Shown here piece after piece: positions 12,301 to 26,600 of a stretch of DNA of 64,000 bases (position 1 is its first letter; every line of letters begins with the position of its first letter). The notes below the pieces were generated by a model, which worked only from the letters and a program-made list of their open reading frames with translations, made no database searches and had not been told where the DNA came from. A program made the position numbers and the translations under genes. The stretch covers positions 16,686,956 through 16,750,955 of the forward strand of contig CM022671.1 in assembly GCA_012295275.1 (NCBI GenBank). The letters run 5' to 3'. The DNA comes from Chrysomallon squamiferum. Lineage: Eukaryota > Mollusca > Gastropoda > Neomphalida > Peltospiridae.

Positions 12301-14626
12301 ATAATTATGTTTACTGAACATATTTTTAATAAAACGAATTAAACCAAAATGCACGTGAACCAAAACATTATTTTCAAACAATTCAATGTTAATCTGTATG
12401 AAAACAAAAACACTTTTTAAGTGGATCTGTATTTAGAGCACTGCTGACTACAAAGTTAACAAAAGTTTATGGTTTAAACTGAGAGTTGTTGGTAGTTTGA
12501 AAAGTATATAACAAAGTACTTACTGATAGTTGTGACTGGTGGTGTTGTTGGAGATACAATTCTATTATTGGCTTTCATCGTCTGACGCTTCTTTTCTGTA
12601 AATAAATTATTTTAATACTATAATCAGTGGAATATAAGCAAAACATAAACAGATGTGAATTTTAGAACATATGCAAGTAACTCATGCAACCATCTATGGA
12701 GTAAATATGCTTTTGAATTCAAAAACATATATGTTAGTATCTATAAAAAGTTACTTTCACGACATATCCATCCTAATTGTACTATTGTTTTGAATTCAAA
12801 AACATGTTTACCCCAAGATCAGGATTGTTCACTGGTTATATTACTGTGCTCAGAAAACAAGCAATAGCACTGTATTTTTTTATTTGTCTTGAGATCTAAA
12901 TTATTTATGTTTAAAAACATATTTAATATATCTACCCATCAAAAAACATATTTACTCTATGATCAGTAATATTTCTGGTCATTTACCATTATTGCATTAA
13001 AAAACAAGCAATAATACTATAATGTATTTATTTGTCTGGAGCTCTAAATTATTTGTGTTTAAAAAAAATCCATTTAATATATGTACCCATTCGACGCTCA
13101 TGTCTCTCCTGCAGTTTAGTTTCAACAGCTTTCTTAAAAACGACAGCTTCATCTTCACTAGCAAAATTCAGTCCAGCCTGCACTGTCTAAAAATGGTAAA
13201 ATATACAAATAATTACATATGTAGAATAAAATTTGTCTATTAAAAAAAGACAAGACACTATTTTATTTATTGTTTTTCAAATGTTTTTTTTAGTTTTAGG
13301 TAAGTAAAAGCTAACTTAGAAATGATTTGAAGCACATCACTGACAGTATTATCTATAAATGTTTTACACAATATTGGTACATTCTGAAAAATTTGTGTTT
13401 TCAACTTCAACAATTAATGTCATCTATAAATATTGAACCATGAACTGAAATACCCAAAAAAAAAAAAAAAAAAAAAAAAAAACCCAATGCACTATTATTG
13501 TGCACATACAAATGATATATATTTTAAACACAAACATGTAATATTTTAAGGGCAACAATATCCAGATACTGAGTGAATCGTGATTTAAATACTAGTATCT
13601 AAACATTTATTAAAAATGAAAAATCAACCTACATCTGCTTCAAACGTGTGAAAGTACTCCCTTGGGGACTTGTACCGAAACTGGTTGTACAATTCCTGTT
13701 CCCATAACAGTGTTTCTTTCTGAAGAAACAACAACAACAACAAAAAAAACCATTTAATTCATACATATACATAGTTTTAATTCTCAAGAAACCAAAAGTT
13801 CAAAAATATATCATTCATTGTCTATAATATTACAACAATTATCTGAAAGACAATTAAAAAATAACGGGATTAACTTAACAACAACAATATTAATTGCCAT
13901 TTCTTGACTATGTTTGTATGTAAATATATTATGGATTTATGAAAACAGGCAGTGTAGGAAATAGAAATATCAGTAGATCAGAATAATTTGGACAAAACTT
14001 TCTAAACCAATAACTACCAGTTCTTCAATGTGACTGCTTTATTATTATTATTTTTTTCACCTTTATATCATAGACTCGAATGAAGTAGGATCTTTTGGTG
14101 TTGTCCTTTACAAAGCAAGCCACTCCACAAAACTGTTTGGTCCATCTGTTGGGTTGAACGCTTGTATCTGCTAAAAAGACCTGTGCAATCCCTGTGGCCA
14201 GTGTCTGAAAATAGAAAATTACCATTTCAGTGCACAATAATAATTAATTTGAGTTTCAGAGCTCCACAGACTCTGCTTTGTAAACTACATAATCTTTTGA
14301 TAACTGGAGTTAATTTTATGTTCTGAATGTTAGGAACAAAATTTTACAACAGTCTTGGACTGGACTAAATTAACAAACCAATCTGAAATAAAATATTAAT
14401 GTAAAAAAGTTTCATACCTTTAGTGCACCAAAATAAGACTGAACATGTGTAAACACACACACACACACAGGTAGATAATTTTCTATATGTTAATAAATTA
14501 AGTATATTTTATTTTTGTTAATATTGTTTTCAGTATGAAACAGGCAAAATAATGAATTGAGATTGTAGTGTGATAATAATAATAATTGTTTTGAAAAATT
14601 ACAAGATAATTTATTACTATTGTTTT

Positions 14627-14658
<32 letters not shown>

Positions 14659-15196
14659 TTGTATAATTTAATCAGCAAATAAAAAAGGAAGACTTCTGTC
14701 TTTCTTCAACAAAAATATGGGAATTCTTCATGCATATTTTAATTGATTAAACTCATCGTACAGGATGAGGATGTAAAATTGTAAATAATTATAATCCGAA
14801 TTATGGTAATTTACCACAATGTATATTGTCACTAAAGCAATTTTTTAACAGTATTGGCAATGATGACAAAATTTAAAAATATAATAATAATAATAATTAA
14901 AAAAAAAGTGTTCGTAAAATATTTCAAAAATAAAAGTACTAATTAAAATATAGTAACATTATAAAACTGACACTGACGGTGACAGTATAGGGCTAGTCCT
15001 AATTTACGATTTCTGATTTGTGTTCCTTCTCGGTGTTTGATCATTACAATGAAATAAATAATAATTTTAACCTCTTCAGACAGGTAACACCTACCACGCA
15101 ACCTCGGCCGAGTGACTGGAATACTGCTTCATTTTCACTGGTGGACAAAAGGTGCGATGGTACATTAGTAGCTCGTTCTTTTACTCGTTTCGACAT
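9335..15196 (-). CDS. WASL: Wiskott-Aldrich syndrome protein family (N-WASP-like) actin nucleation-promoting factor
   Basis: Eleven exons give about 499 aa (human N-WASP is about 505): 15095-15196, 14061-14204, 13633-13719, 13087-13186, 12524-12595, 12082-12205, 11577-11619, 11156-11318, 10306-10802, 9872-9977 and 9335-9396. All phases agree. Domains in order: WH1/EVH1 at about 20-140 (WTKQFCGVACFVKDN, SYFIRVYDIK, LLWEQELYNQF); a basic stretch near 180-197; CRIB/GBD at about 202-270 (DIGTPTNF, HVGHVGWDP), which in this family binds Cdc42; a proline-rich region at about 280-395 that takes profilin and SH3 partners; two WH2 actin-binding motifs at about 401-415 (ALLDEIKGG) and 429-444 (NLLSQIRGG); a central helix at about 458-478; and an acidic tail ending DDDSEWED, with the conserved Trp that contacts Arp2/3. 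Two WH2 motifs and the length fit N-WASP better than blood-cell WASP; invertebrates usually have one gene for both. The protein acts at membranes and in endocytosis. Confidence 0.96.
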
Positions 15197-15599
15197 ATTT
15201 ACAGTTTGCAGCCTTCTTCCGGGTTGACTGAGGTCTTGCTAAAAAGGGGAACAAACCGAAAAGATTTCAAAACTGAAGGCACACAAAATTAGATTTAAAT
15301 ATATTTTAATAATGTTAATCGAAACAGTATGTCATGACAGCTAAATTAAAACTTTTATTTATTTATTTATTTTATTTTATTTTATTATATATATTTAAAT
15401 AATTTACAATATTCTCTAGCGGTTTCTTGCAGGAGCCTTTTTAGCACTAAATGATTCTATTATCATCGCATATTTACAAATAATATCCAACCTGAATTAG
15501 TGACTTCAAAAAAGTTCAGATAAAGTGATGGATAGCAAAGATCCAGTGATGATATAGTTGCAGTTGGATGATTATTTGTCACTGAATTACATAATGTTC

Positions 15600-15633
<34 letters not shown>

Positions 15634-17152
15634 ATTCTGCTCCTCAGCGTATAAAAACTATTAAGATTTTCTGTAAGATTAAAATCAACAGTAAGCTTTA
15701 TGATATATTGGAATGAAAACGATTGCATGTAGGCCTACTTTTATCACAGAGATACAGATTTTACATGAATCGTAAGTTACTGTGATGTCGGCGAGGTATC
15801 GCAATTTGCATTTGAACGAACATATTCCTTAAAGCACCGCACACATGCACAAACCCGGACTCAATAGTTAGTAACTAAAGCGTATAAAACCGATGACATT
15901 AGAAAATACATATATTCTTATTTCGATACGTGTTCGTTAAATAACTTTTTTTTTTTTTTTTTTAAACAGTTGCAGTATAAATTTTGTGATGGCGTTATTA
16001 TTTTAATATTTATAATGAAATATTTTCAAAACTGTATGTCTGTCATACCTCTGCAGCAGTATATTTATCAAAAATATCCGACAGCTCTCGAAAACAAAAA
16101 TATAAATAGGCTTTTATAAAATAGCAACGGATAATCTAGCTGTTGTTTGATCTAAAAGTCGCCAAACATGCACAAGACCCGCGACTCGAGCGGATAAAGT
16201 AACAGTTGGCCCCACAACTCTCTGTCGGGAGTATAACTGAATTATTTTGACCTAGAAAAGTACTATGAAGTTTGATTAACGATCATTATGATGTCATAAA
16301 TATAACCAAATGGCTCTTTTAGTGTTAATGATGTAACAACACGCGTAAATTTCTTATGGATATTTCATTATACGCTTATTTAATAGCAACACATTATCTC
16401 TAACTCTGTTCATGACTATTCCGTTGATGTACTGCTTATTTGCTGACCTGTATGTTCGGATCGATTGCCGGTCACTTAATTAATTTAAAATCATAAACAT
16501 CAGGCTCCGACACCGGACTTTGCCATTCACGTAATTTAAAATTAAAATGAATGACTAAATATTCAACCTTTAATTAAAGTTAGACAAACATTTAAAAGTC
16601 GCACATTTCTTTCTGAAAATATTGCCTTTGCCATATAATTATGTTACAGTCATTAATAGATACAATATTACATCAGTTGCAGGCAGGTTCACCCATAACG
16701 GGTTTCCGTTCGCAGTGAAACAAATATCGTGTTGAGCATTTACGAGAAATGAAAAGCGGATCATGTCAGAAAAGCCAGTATATAAATATCACGTGATAAA
16801 GACTGGCGCCACTTTCTAAAACTGTAAGGAAACAGAAATGTACATTAGTCATTAGTTACAAATTTTGATAAATCCGAAATGAAACGTGTAATGTACATTC
16901 CTATAAAGACATTTATTTTTTTGTCTTCTACTTCATTTTATCTATTAATGCATTTTGCCTTACCTAAATATATAATTATATTATTATGAATGGATTCAAT
17001 ATATATATTTCAAATATGCTTTGACAAAAATTAATTCAATTGACAGTGAGTTACCGATTCACAGTGAGTTGTATTTTATAATAAAGTTTATTAAGTTAAC
17101 TTAGAAAATGATACTTTGATAGTTATATTATTGTACATAATTAATACCAAAC

Positions 17153-17207
<55 letters not shown>

Positions 17208-17323
17208 TTAATTTTTCACCAAAACTATTCTGAAAGTTAGTTTCACATCCAAAATGATTAATAAAATTTTGAAATCACACTGCACTACCATCAGTACATT
17301 TATGTTTAACTAGCTGACTATAA

Positions 17324-17362
<39 letters not shown>

Positions 17363-17731
17363 ATATACAACTTGCAAACACATGCACATATAATATATAT
17401 GAGAACTAATAATGAATTATTAAAGTATATCTGATTATGAAACATAGTCTACAAGCAGTGCAAAACTGTTAATACAGATAATCTTAAAAATAATAACTAA
17501 CTTTGTAAGCCTGAAATTGATTCCAATTTTATAGTCTAAGTGGCTGTTGAACCAGTACATAATTGAATGGTGGTGAAAAACCAAATGCTCAATATACAGA
17601 GTATGTTATACTTTTTTTTATCTACTATACATTAAACTCCATTAACTTACAATTTGAAAATTATTTACTTTGTTATGAGCTGTATTACAAAGCCTTTAAA
17701 ATCCATATTTATATTAGATTTATCTTTGCAG
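15197..17731. other. Head-to-head intergenic region between WASP (minus) and MCM10 (plus)
   Basis: No coding exon was seen. The part from about 15780 to 16850 is less A+T-rich than the rest and should hold regulatory sequence for one or both genes. An ETS-like CTTCCGGG at 15216-15223 lies just upstream of the WASP start codon. Low-complexity tracts occur at 15601-15631 (poly-A), 17153-17200 (ATT) and 17328-17359 (poly-A). Confidence 0.5.
16781..16824 (+). promoter_or_regulatory. Candidate MCM10 promoter motifs (TATA-like, E-box, E2F-like)
   Basis: Within about 45 bases are TATAAATA (16781-16788), the palindrome TCACGTGA (16789-16796) and GGCGCC in the context TGGCGCCA (16804-16811), followed by a possible donor (ACT then GTAAGG, 16821-16828). 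Replication genes such as MCM10 are commonly E2F-driven, which would fit. This is motif-level inference and there is no transcript evidence. Confidence 0.25.
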
Positions 17732-17795
17732 CCTTATGAAAACCAGTATTTGGAAATAAGCATTCGGAAGAAATAAAAAAATCATCAAATATATC

Positions 17796-20599
17796 ATGGC
17801 TGGTATGTTTTGTTTATTTATTGTTATCACTGATATTATGAGTGTTTGTTTGAATATGTGTGTAAAATTTTCGAGGTATGTTAATGTGGTCCTTTGTTGG
17901 TAAAATTAAACACTTGTAGTATATTTTGTATACATTGATGAAAAACAGCTTGTTTTCTTATAAATTTTGAAAATCAGGTGCCACAGCTTGTTCAAACAGT
18001 GTTGAATATGTTTGCTATTGGTGGGCATTTCAGTTACAATAGAAGATTTTTCTGATTAAAAATAAATAACCATTATTTTACACACACACACACGTGCATA
18101 TTGATTCTTAATGTATTTTGTTGGACATTCCAATTTAAATTAAACTTTAAAAAAAAAATTATAATCTGTGAATTAAGTGCAGAGCTGTATAGTGTATTGA
18201 AGAAATATATGTATAATGTATTTGTTTTAATTTAGATGAATATAGCCTGGAGGAGCTTGACAGCTTTCCTTGAAGAGGATTCCACTGATGAAGATGTACC
18301 TCAGACTCTGGAAGAGAACAAACTTGGTGATTTAGCATTTATTTTAGCAGCATCAGCAGTGTCTTACATAGCACTTTATACAGAACTGGAATTTTTATAT
18401 CCATCAATCAAATACTGTTCTACTGCTACTTCTTCTATAGCTGCATTACAGTTTTTGCTGTTATTACTACTACTAATAATACAGCTACCTTATTAGTATT
18501 ACTACCACTACATCTATTACTATTTCAACTACTATAACTATTACAACTATTATATCATTACTAGTACCATTACAGTGATTACTACTACATTTGTTGCTAC
18601 TTCTACTTCTATTATTATTACTATTACTACTAATGTCATAACTACCATTAATACCACACAATTTTGATTTGATTTTCGTGATTTGATTGTTTTTTTATTT
18701 GTTTATTTCATTAGGAATAATCATTTAATTTAATTTTTTTTTATTATTATTATTTTTTTTTTTTAGAATCCACTAATAAGCAATTGGAATCTGTACCAAC
18801 AAAAAGTCTTGTTTCAAGTCCACATGAGACAGAACCATGTCTGTTTGATACTGACAAATCGGAAAGGATTGTAAACTCAGATGGGGTAGTTTTTGAACAT
18901 CCAGAAAAAACAAAATCAACAGAAGAAAGAAACCAAGTTCCAGACCATTGTAGTAAAAATAATTTATCCAAAATATTTGAAATGGAGGAATTTCATGACA
19001 GTGATAGTGATATGGATGGTTTGTTCTTCAACAGTTTAAATTTGTTCAGTTTTTTTTTTGTTTTCAACTTATTATTTATTTCCATTAACTTTACAAATAC
19101 CTTATTCTGTCTCTTTTCTTTTTCTTTTTTTTTTTTTATGTTTTCTGATAAATGATTATGGTATGGAAATAAAAAAATAAAAATTACAAGTGAAAAATAT
19201 TTAAAATGATTCAATGTGATCTAGCTGGAACTGTCAATGTTAAGTCATATTTGAATTACATACGCAGGTGTTGTGCATTTAAAATCCACAACAAATAAAC
19301 TCCACTAAACTTCAGTTTAACAGCATTTTTTTTTTTCTAAATCTGAACTAAATATATATAATTTTAAGATAAGTGTGTTTTTGAATATTATATATGTATG
19401 ATTATTTTTAAAGATAATGATAAATATTTTGAATAATTTTTAGATGCTGCAAAAGAAACGTTAACAAACGAGGGAAAGGAGATTAAGAAATTAATGGAGT
19501 CTGAGACTAAAAGAAATTCACTTGATATTCATGACATAGCTCAAGCAGAAAGGCCATCATGTAAGTTTTTCCTTTTCAGTTATCTGTCAAAATAGCAAAT
19601 ACCATTTAAAAATTATTAATTTCAGTACTAGCTCTGAATAACCTTTTTTAATGTAATATTGTCAGTGTAAAAACTGCTCATATCAATAAAGAGTATAAGT
19701 TTGTTTTAGAGTATTGCTATTAATTGGGGTAGATCAATCTTAGAGCTAGAATACTGGACTAAGACAGAATGGATCACAGCAACAATTTTTAATGTGTTAA
19801 TTTATAAAAAGCCATGGTGTGAATGTTCCTGTCTATGGAAAGGTGCATATAAACAAAATCCCTTGCTGCTAATCAAAAGATAGTATTGTAATACATAGCA
19901 ACTTTAAATTTCTTCTATCTCTGTCTGTTCTTAACTATTTGTGTGACATATTGTAATAAATTAATAAAATATATTTAGTGTTTCTTTTTGTCATCAGTGT
20001 TATTTTGAATGTGTTTTTATTATTTTTTTTACAGAGAAGTAAAAAAATCTCCAGGATTTAGTAACATATAGTTGTTTATATTTTTATTAATTATTGGTGT
20101 TAATTTTTCCTTTTTAAAAAAAAAAATTGACATTCAAAAAGCTCATAAATTAATAACTTAAGTTTAGGTGCGTTTTTTTCATCAATGTTAATTTTTATAA
20201 TAATTGTTTTCTTTTCTACATGGAATTCAGAAAGGTCAATAAATTAATAACATTTTTTTAGTGTTTCTTTTTCTTTCTTTTTTCATATTTTTTCAGGGAA
20301 GTCAAAAAACTCCATCTCACAGACAAATGTTAAGAAGAATGCAAGTCAGTCAGATGAAAAATTTATCACAGATTGTTACACAGGATTAAGAATTGTGTAA
20401 GTATTTTTTTCATATTCTGAAATGTGGCAAACATGGGTCTGTTTAATGGAGGGTCATGTAAATTTTTAGGATGATGTGTTTGTTAGAGTAATGTTTAAGA
20501 AGGTTGTCTTTAATTTGTAATTGTTCTTATTACAATTACTCCTCATGTGTTAGCTTTGTTAAGAGTATTGTTTATATGTAATATGTTTTATACGGCTTA

Positions 20600-20640
<41 letters not shown>

Positions 20641-23600
20641 ACATATATGTAAACATACGTACTTACTTTTACAGAAAGCCATTGATATCATCCTCTGAAC
20701 TGGCCAGGAAGGTACATGACAGAAGAGTGATAAAAATGTCAAAACTTCATCTTAAAATAAAAACAACTGAAGTTCAGTCCAACTGGGTGACCATTGGCGT
20801 GGTAGTGCACAAGTTAGATTCCAAAATGTCTGCAAATGTGAGCATTTTGTTAATGATTTCATTGATCAGTTTGTTGATTATTGCCAGCCATTAAACACTT
20901 AGTTTGGTATTTTATTTCCAAAAGTAAGGAGTATGTAAAATTAAACTATTGTTTAACTTTAAAACAAAAATAATTAATGTGGATAATTCATTGCTTTGAA
21001 TATATTTCTGTTTCTTCTTATAGTTATTATTGATGTTGTTATTGTTGTGGTTACTATTATTGTTATTATTTTTGATTTTATAAAACATAGGGCAAGGTGT
21101 ATACTATTTGGAAGTTATCTGACTTGGATGACTGCACTCATGTTGTATCTTTTTTCCTGTTTGGACAAGTTTACAAAGAGCATTGGAAGACAAGCTTGGG
21201 CACAGTTGTTGGTCTCTCAAATCCAACCATCATGGACAGTGCTGATAAGGTATCAGATTTTAAGCATTTTAATATTAATTTCTTTAAACTACTGTTCCAC
21301 ATCAAAATTATGCACAGTTCTAGCAACATTCTTTTAATAATTTGTATGTAATGTAACTGGTGTCGTCTTTGAAATCAAAAATCTGTTGAAATTGTGATAT
21401 GTGTGATAGTTATCCTTGGGTGTAATAAATTAAAATAAATATTTACAGATGTTAGGAAAAAGAAGGTGGGCATTTCAATCATGAATCCATATTGTTTTAG
21501 GAGGCCTGATTAAAATGTATAGAGTTTATTTTACAAATATTATGCTTCATAATGACAGTATTAAAAAGTATTATGTTACTTGCAGTCAAATTCGGATGTG
21601 GCCATAACCATCAACAGTCCACATCAGCTGTTAATAATAGGACACTCTAAAGACCTTGGCTGGTGTCGTGGCAAAACAAAGATGGGAAACGCATGTTCCA
21701 ATTTTATCTCCAAGTAAGATAATTACCTGAATGAATGGTTAACAACATTTTTTAATATTTTAAAATAGGAAAAAATAACACTCAGCTGGGAATTTCTATT
21801 TACTGATGGATGGATGGATAATTGGGTGCATTTATGCATTTATTTATTTATTTATTTATTACTTATTAATCATTATCATATGAGTTTTACATATTGACAT
21901 ATGGCAGTAAATCTGCAGCTGCCATTCCTTTTATTTAAGTAAGTCTAAATTTATTTTAGATGAGAGACATTTGAAAAGAGTAACGAAAAGGTCTTCTAAA
22001 TAAATTAATTTTTATTTTTTTATTTTTTTTAATTACTATTTTTATTGTGTTTTTATTATTTCAGAAAATTTGGAGACTACTGCCCATATCATGTACAAAA
22101 AGCTTATAGCAAAGCTGCTGCTAAGCGATCTGAACTGCAAGGCAGGTTGGTTTATATTTTAATAAATACAGTTATACAAGTAATGTTAATATAGGTACTA
22201 TTCTAGGATATGTACTGTATGCTTTTTATTTACTAATACCCATTCAAGAATTTAGTTTCAGAAATATAATAATAAAGTGAATTTTGCTTGTTTCTTTGAA
22301 ACTAATTCAGAGACAAAGGTAGATTATGAAATTTAAAAGATGTATTACAATTTATATTTTTGAAATAAGCTTTTTAATAAATCTTTTTTTCTCTTATTTT
22401 TTTTAATTCTAAGTAAATGACACAAGAATGTTTAATTAAATTTTATAATAAAAATTATGGATTAATTTTAAAAAGTAAAATGTATAAAACAATTATGAAG
22501 TTTTGTTCTGATGACTGATGGTCTGTCTAGTTATATACTTCATTACAGCTTCTTACATCACTTTGGGTTATTCATCAAGCTAATTGTTCTAAACAAAATC
22601 TTTAAATAATTCTATCTTGTACAGATTAATGATTTATAAAAGTTTTTCTAGAACTTGAAAATAGGACTTTGTTTAAATAGTTTTACAGGAGCAGCACCAA
22701 AATCATATGAACAAAAACTGATGAAGACAGGAGGACATTTTATTTACGGTGGTCAGACATTTCTATCTAGGTAAAACAATATCTGCATTTTTAAATTAAA
22801 TCTGATGTTACTTTTTAAAATTAATATTCTATTGATATTTTTTTGTGTTTTTTCAATTTTAAGATGGGTTAAAACAACACTCAACTTGGAGATTCTACTT
22901 CCTTTTTTTATCATTTTTATTTATTTATTACATAGCCTAAGCATCATTGGCTCATTAAAAATATATTTGACATGTAGATTAAATTACTAACATTGTTAGT
23001 GTATCAATAAATTACTTGTTTAGACTAATTTTAACTGTATTACAAGGCATCTTGTCTTATCCAAAAAAAAAAAACCAAAAATTTAAATAAGAACTTGTCA
23101 ATAGAAACTGTACTTTAATTCCTCTAATCTTTACAGTTCAACAAAACCAAAGAAAAAAGCCAAGGATCAATTGACTGTTGGAAAACTGCAGGCTAAACAG
23201 CTGGATGGTAAAGAAGGAAAAACAATAACAACACTTCTCCTGAACGACATTGCACCTTGCAAAACTGATGCACCACAAGAAAAGTCTGCAAAAGAGGGAG
23301 ATAATCCATTGTTAGTTTAAATGTTTTTGAATTTAAAATACCAAAATATCTTATGGTTCTGTTTCTGATTAAAGTTTCAGTATCTCTGCAATTTTTGATG
23401 CTGAATTATTAATGCAGAAAGTATAATTTATCAGTAGTGATAGATAATACATATTTAAATAATAATTGTAGTTTAATTAGAAAAGTGAAGGGATATTGCC
23501 ATAACAGCAGTCATACAGTTTAATTTACAGAATTGAGTGGAAATTACCATAAAAAATTGTATGTATATTTTCTGATTTTGTGTTTATAAAAGACAACTTT

Positions 23601-26600
23601 TTTTTTATCTCATTTCTAAATAAAACATTTTTGTGTTTCAGTGTTGAATTAATCTCCACACCATCTGTTGGTTCGATGAATTTAGTGAAACATCTCATAA
23701 AACAAGAAATGAATGATAAAGGTATGGTTTCATTTAAGAATTAAACTGAATCTTTTTTTTTTAAAGTTTTATGACTGAAATTTGTCAGCTTTTCAACTTC
23801 ATAAATAATGGTTATTGATGTTGTGTTGATTTTTATATAATGGAAATTATGATCAAGAAATATTTTGTCAACATATTCAAGTTCTGCAATATAGAATCAT
23901 GCTTACTTTTGGAAAACTATTACCTAAACATCATGATAAATATGTTAAAGATATTAACAGAAAAGGAAATGATAATTTACAAATGAATTATTACAAATGG
24001 AAAAAAAATATTATTAAATCTTTCATTCTTTATGTAATTCATAAAACAATTTACATATTTTATAATTAAAATAAAAATTTAAAAACATATGTGCATTTAT
24101 TTTGTTTTCCAGTGCAGAAAGAAAAGATAGTCATCAGGTCGGTTACTCCCAAAGAAATTTTACAGATGTACAAGAAAACATTAAAAGAGAAACAGCAAGA
24201 GAATAATTCAGTGGATAATAATCCGTCCTTGGTTAAACCAGTCTTAGGAAAAGGTTTTGGTCCAGGTTCTGACATTTTCCTGGATTCCAAACCTCTTCGG
24301 AAAACACTAAAATCAACAAATCAGAGTACAGAACAGGCAAAGGTAAACTTCGAATATTAATGTATACATAAATTTATTATTTTTTAAATTTAAATTTAAT
24401 AAGTTTGTTGATTGGTAAGTTTTAGATTGTTTTTTTTTTTTTTTTTTTTTTTCTTTCACACACCTGTCTGAAGAAATAACATGCATTGATATATCTATTT
24501 TTCACTGTCACTATATCTCTGTGTGTATGTGTATCTATAAAATAAACATGCTATACATAAGAATTCATTACTGCAGTAAATTAAGCAAGATATTAAAACT
24601 TCGATGTTTAATTTTAAAAAAAACAAAATATTTTAAATAAGTTCTAACAGAATGTACCTGTTGTCGACAGTTTACAATTATATTGATATTACATTGCTAA
24701 TCGTATGAACTGAGCTTCAAATATTTTTCATTGTTTGATTACCCCAGAGAAAAGCCATACAGAAAGTTGCAGCTACGGGTGGCATAGCTAAAGAAAATCC
24801 TAATGCTGTGAGGAAACCAGCTGGTGATAACTCGAAGAAACGAGTAAGAAAATCTCTAGGTTTGTTTTTAATATAGAGTTTTGTTTTATCTGACTGTATT
24901 TCATTTACATAAAAATATTTTTTCATAAATCACATGTTTAAGTAATTTTTTTATAAATTTCAGTATCCTGAACATAAAAATATCAAAAATGGTTTATATT
25001 ATTTAAATATTTATTTTTAATAAAAAGTTTTATGTTAATAACATTTATAATGCTTATACTTATAGCAGTTTCGGTGAATGTTACATTTTGATTGTCATTT
25101 TACTGAGAAAAGTTTTGTACTTTTCAGAAAACGAGCAAAAGACACAGACACAGAGAGAGGAACCTCCTGCTAAACGGTCAAAACTGCTTGGAAATGTAGA
25201 CCTGAAAATGGAAGAAATAAAAAAGTTAATGAAAAGTGGGTCATCTCATAAAGGAGCCTTAGCAGAGGTAGGGGAACTGTAGACTTTGTGTAGCTTTGTC
25301 AGTCCATTTATCATTGATTTGATTTGTTCCAGTAGCTTATTAAATTATAATGTGGGATTATCAATGACATGACATTTCAGTAGATAAATATTTAAGTTAG
25401 AAGTAATATTCTATTTTATTCAAAAAGAAAACAACAATTAGAAGCTTTATGGATTTTAAATTTTTTTTTTTTTTTTTTTTAATTTTTGGATTATAATTGT
25501 TTCATATATGAATAAACAAAAGTTTTAATTGTGAATATTCAGTTATAGTAAATGATAAATACAGACTGAAAATTACTCCACAGAATAATGCTTTGGTATG
25601 CTTTATTTATATGTTCATTTGTGTTTTTTTTTTGTTTTTCTTTACACAAAACTTTTTTTTTATTTTATTTTTATTTTAAAAGGAATAATATGTAACTCTA
25701 CGTTTTAGTGATTTATACTATTGGATAATTAACAGAGCAAATATGAATAACTTTTTGTACTAATTTTAAAAGTTCTTGTTTACTTATAGATAGAAGCTGA
25801 AAAAGAAGAAAAATTGTTTAATGAACTTGAGAAAAAAGAAAAGATGGCAGAACAAATGCAGTCTATTACTGAGTTAAAAGTAACAGTAATTACATGTAAA
25901 CAGGTAAGATAATATCAGTTTGTTGTGATAGCTATTTTATTTAAACTAGAACAACTTGTCAAAGATTAAAATAGCATATACAATGCAGCTGATGTAGACC
26001 TTTTTTTTTTTATAATTGTGTCATTTGATCTTACATACATTAAATTAGCAGCTTTTTCATTTTAAACATTTTTGTTATTGTGATGTTTTTTGCTTTTTTT
26101 TTAGATTATTGTAAATATTCTTAACGTTTTCCTTGTTATTTATAATACTGTAACTGACCATAACTGATTTTGTTTTTCCCCAGTGTCAGTACACAGCATT
26201 CTCTGCTGCAGATAATTGCAAGAAAGAACATCATAATATTGTAAGACATAAAGCTATAAAGAGATTCTTCATGTGCAAGGACTGCAAGACACGAACAGTC
26301 GCCATCACCAAATATCCACTGCATGCTTGCAAGTATGTCACCTTTTTATATACTCGAGTCACATTCAGTCTTTAACAAGATGTGGATTTACACATTTCTA
26401 TTATCACTTGATCAAGAATCAAAACTCTGATTGTCCCGTGAATTAAACATGAAAAACAAAAACAAAAAACAACTGGTGATCATTGCTGTTGAATGTACCA
26501 GTGATTCAGACTGATTCAGACTGGTGATTCAAAGGGAAATGATTAATTTTGCTAGTATTTTTCTTGCTGAGCACAGAATCAAAATATTTTAACTTTTTTT

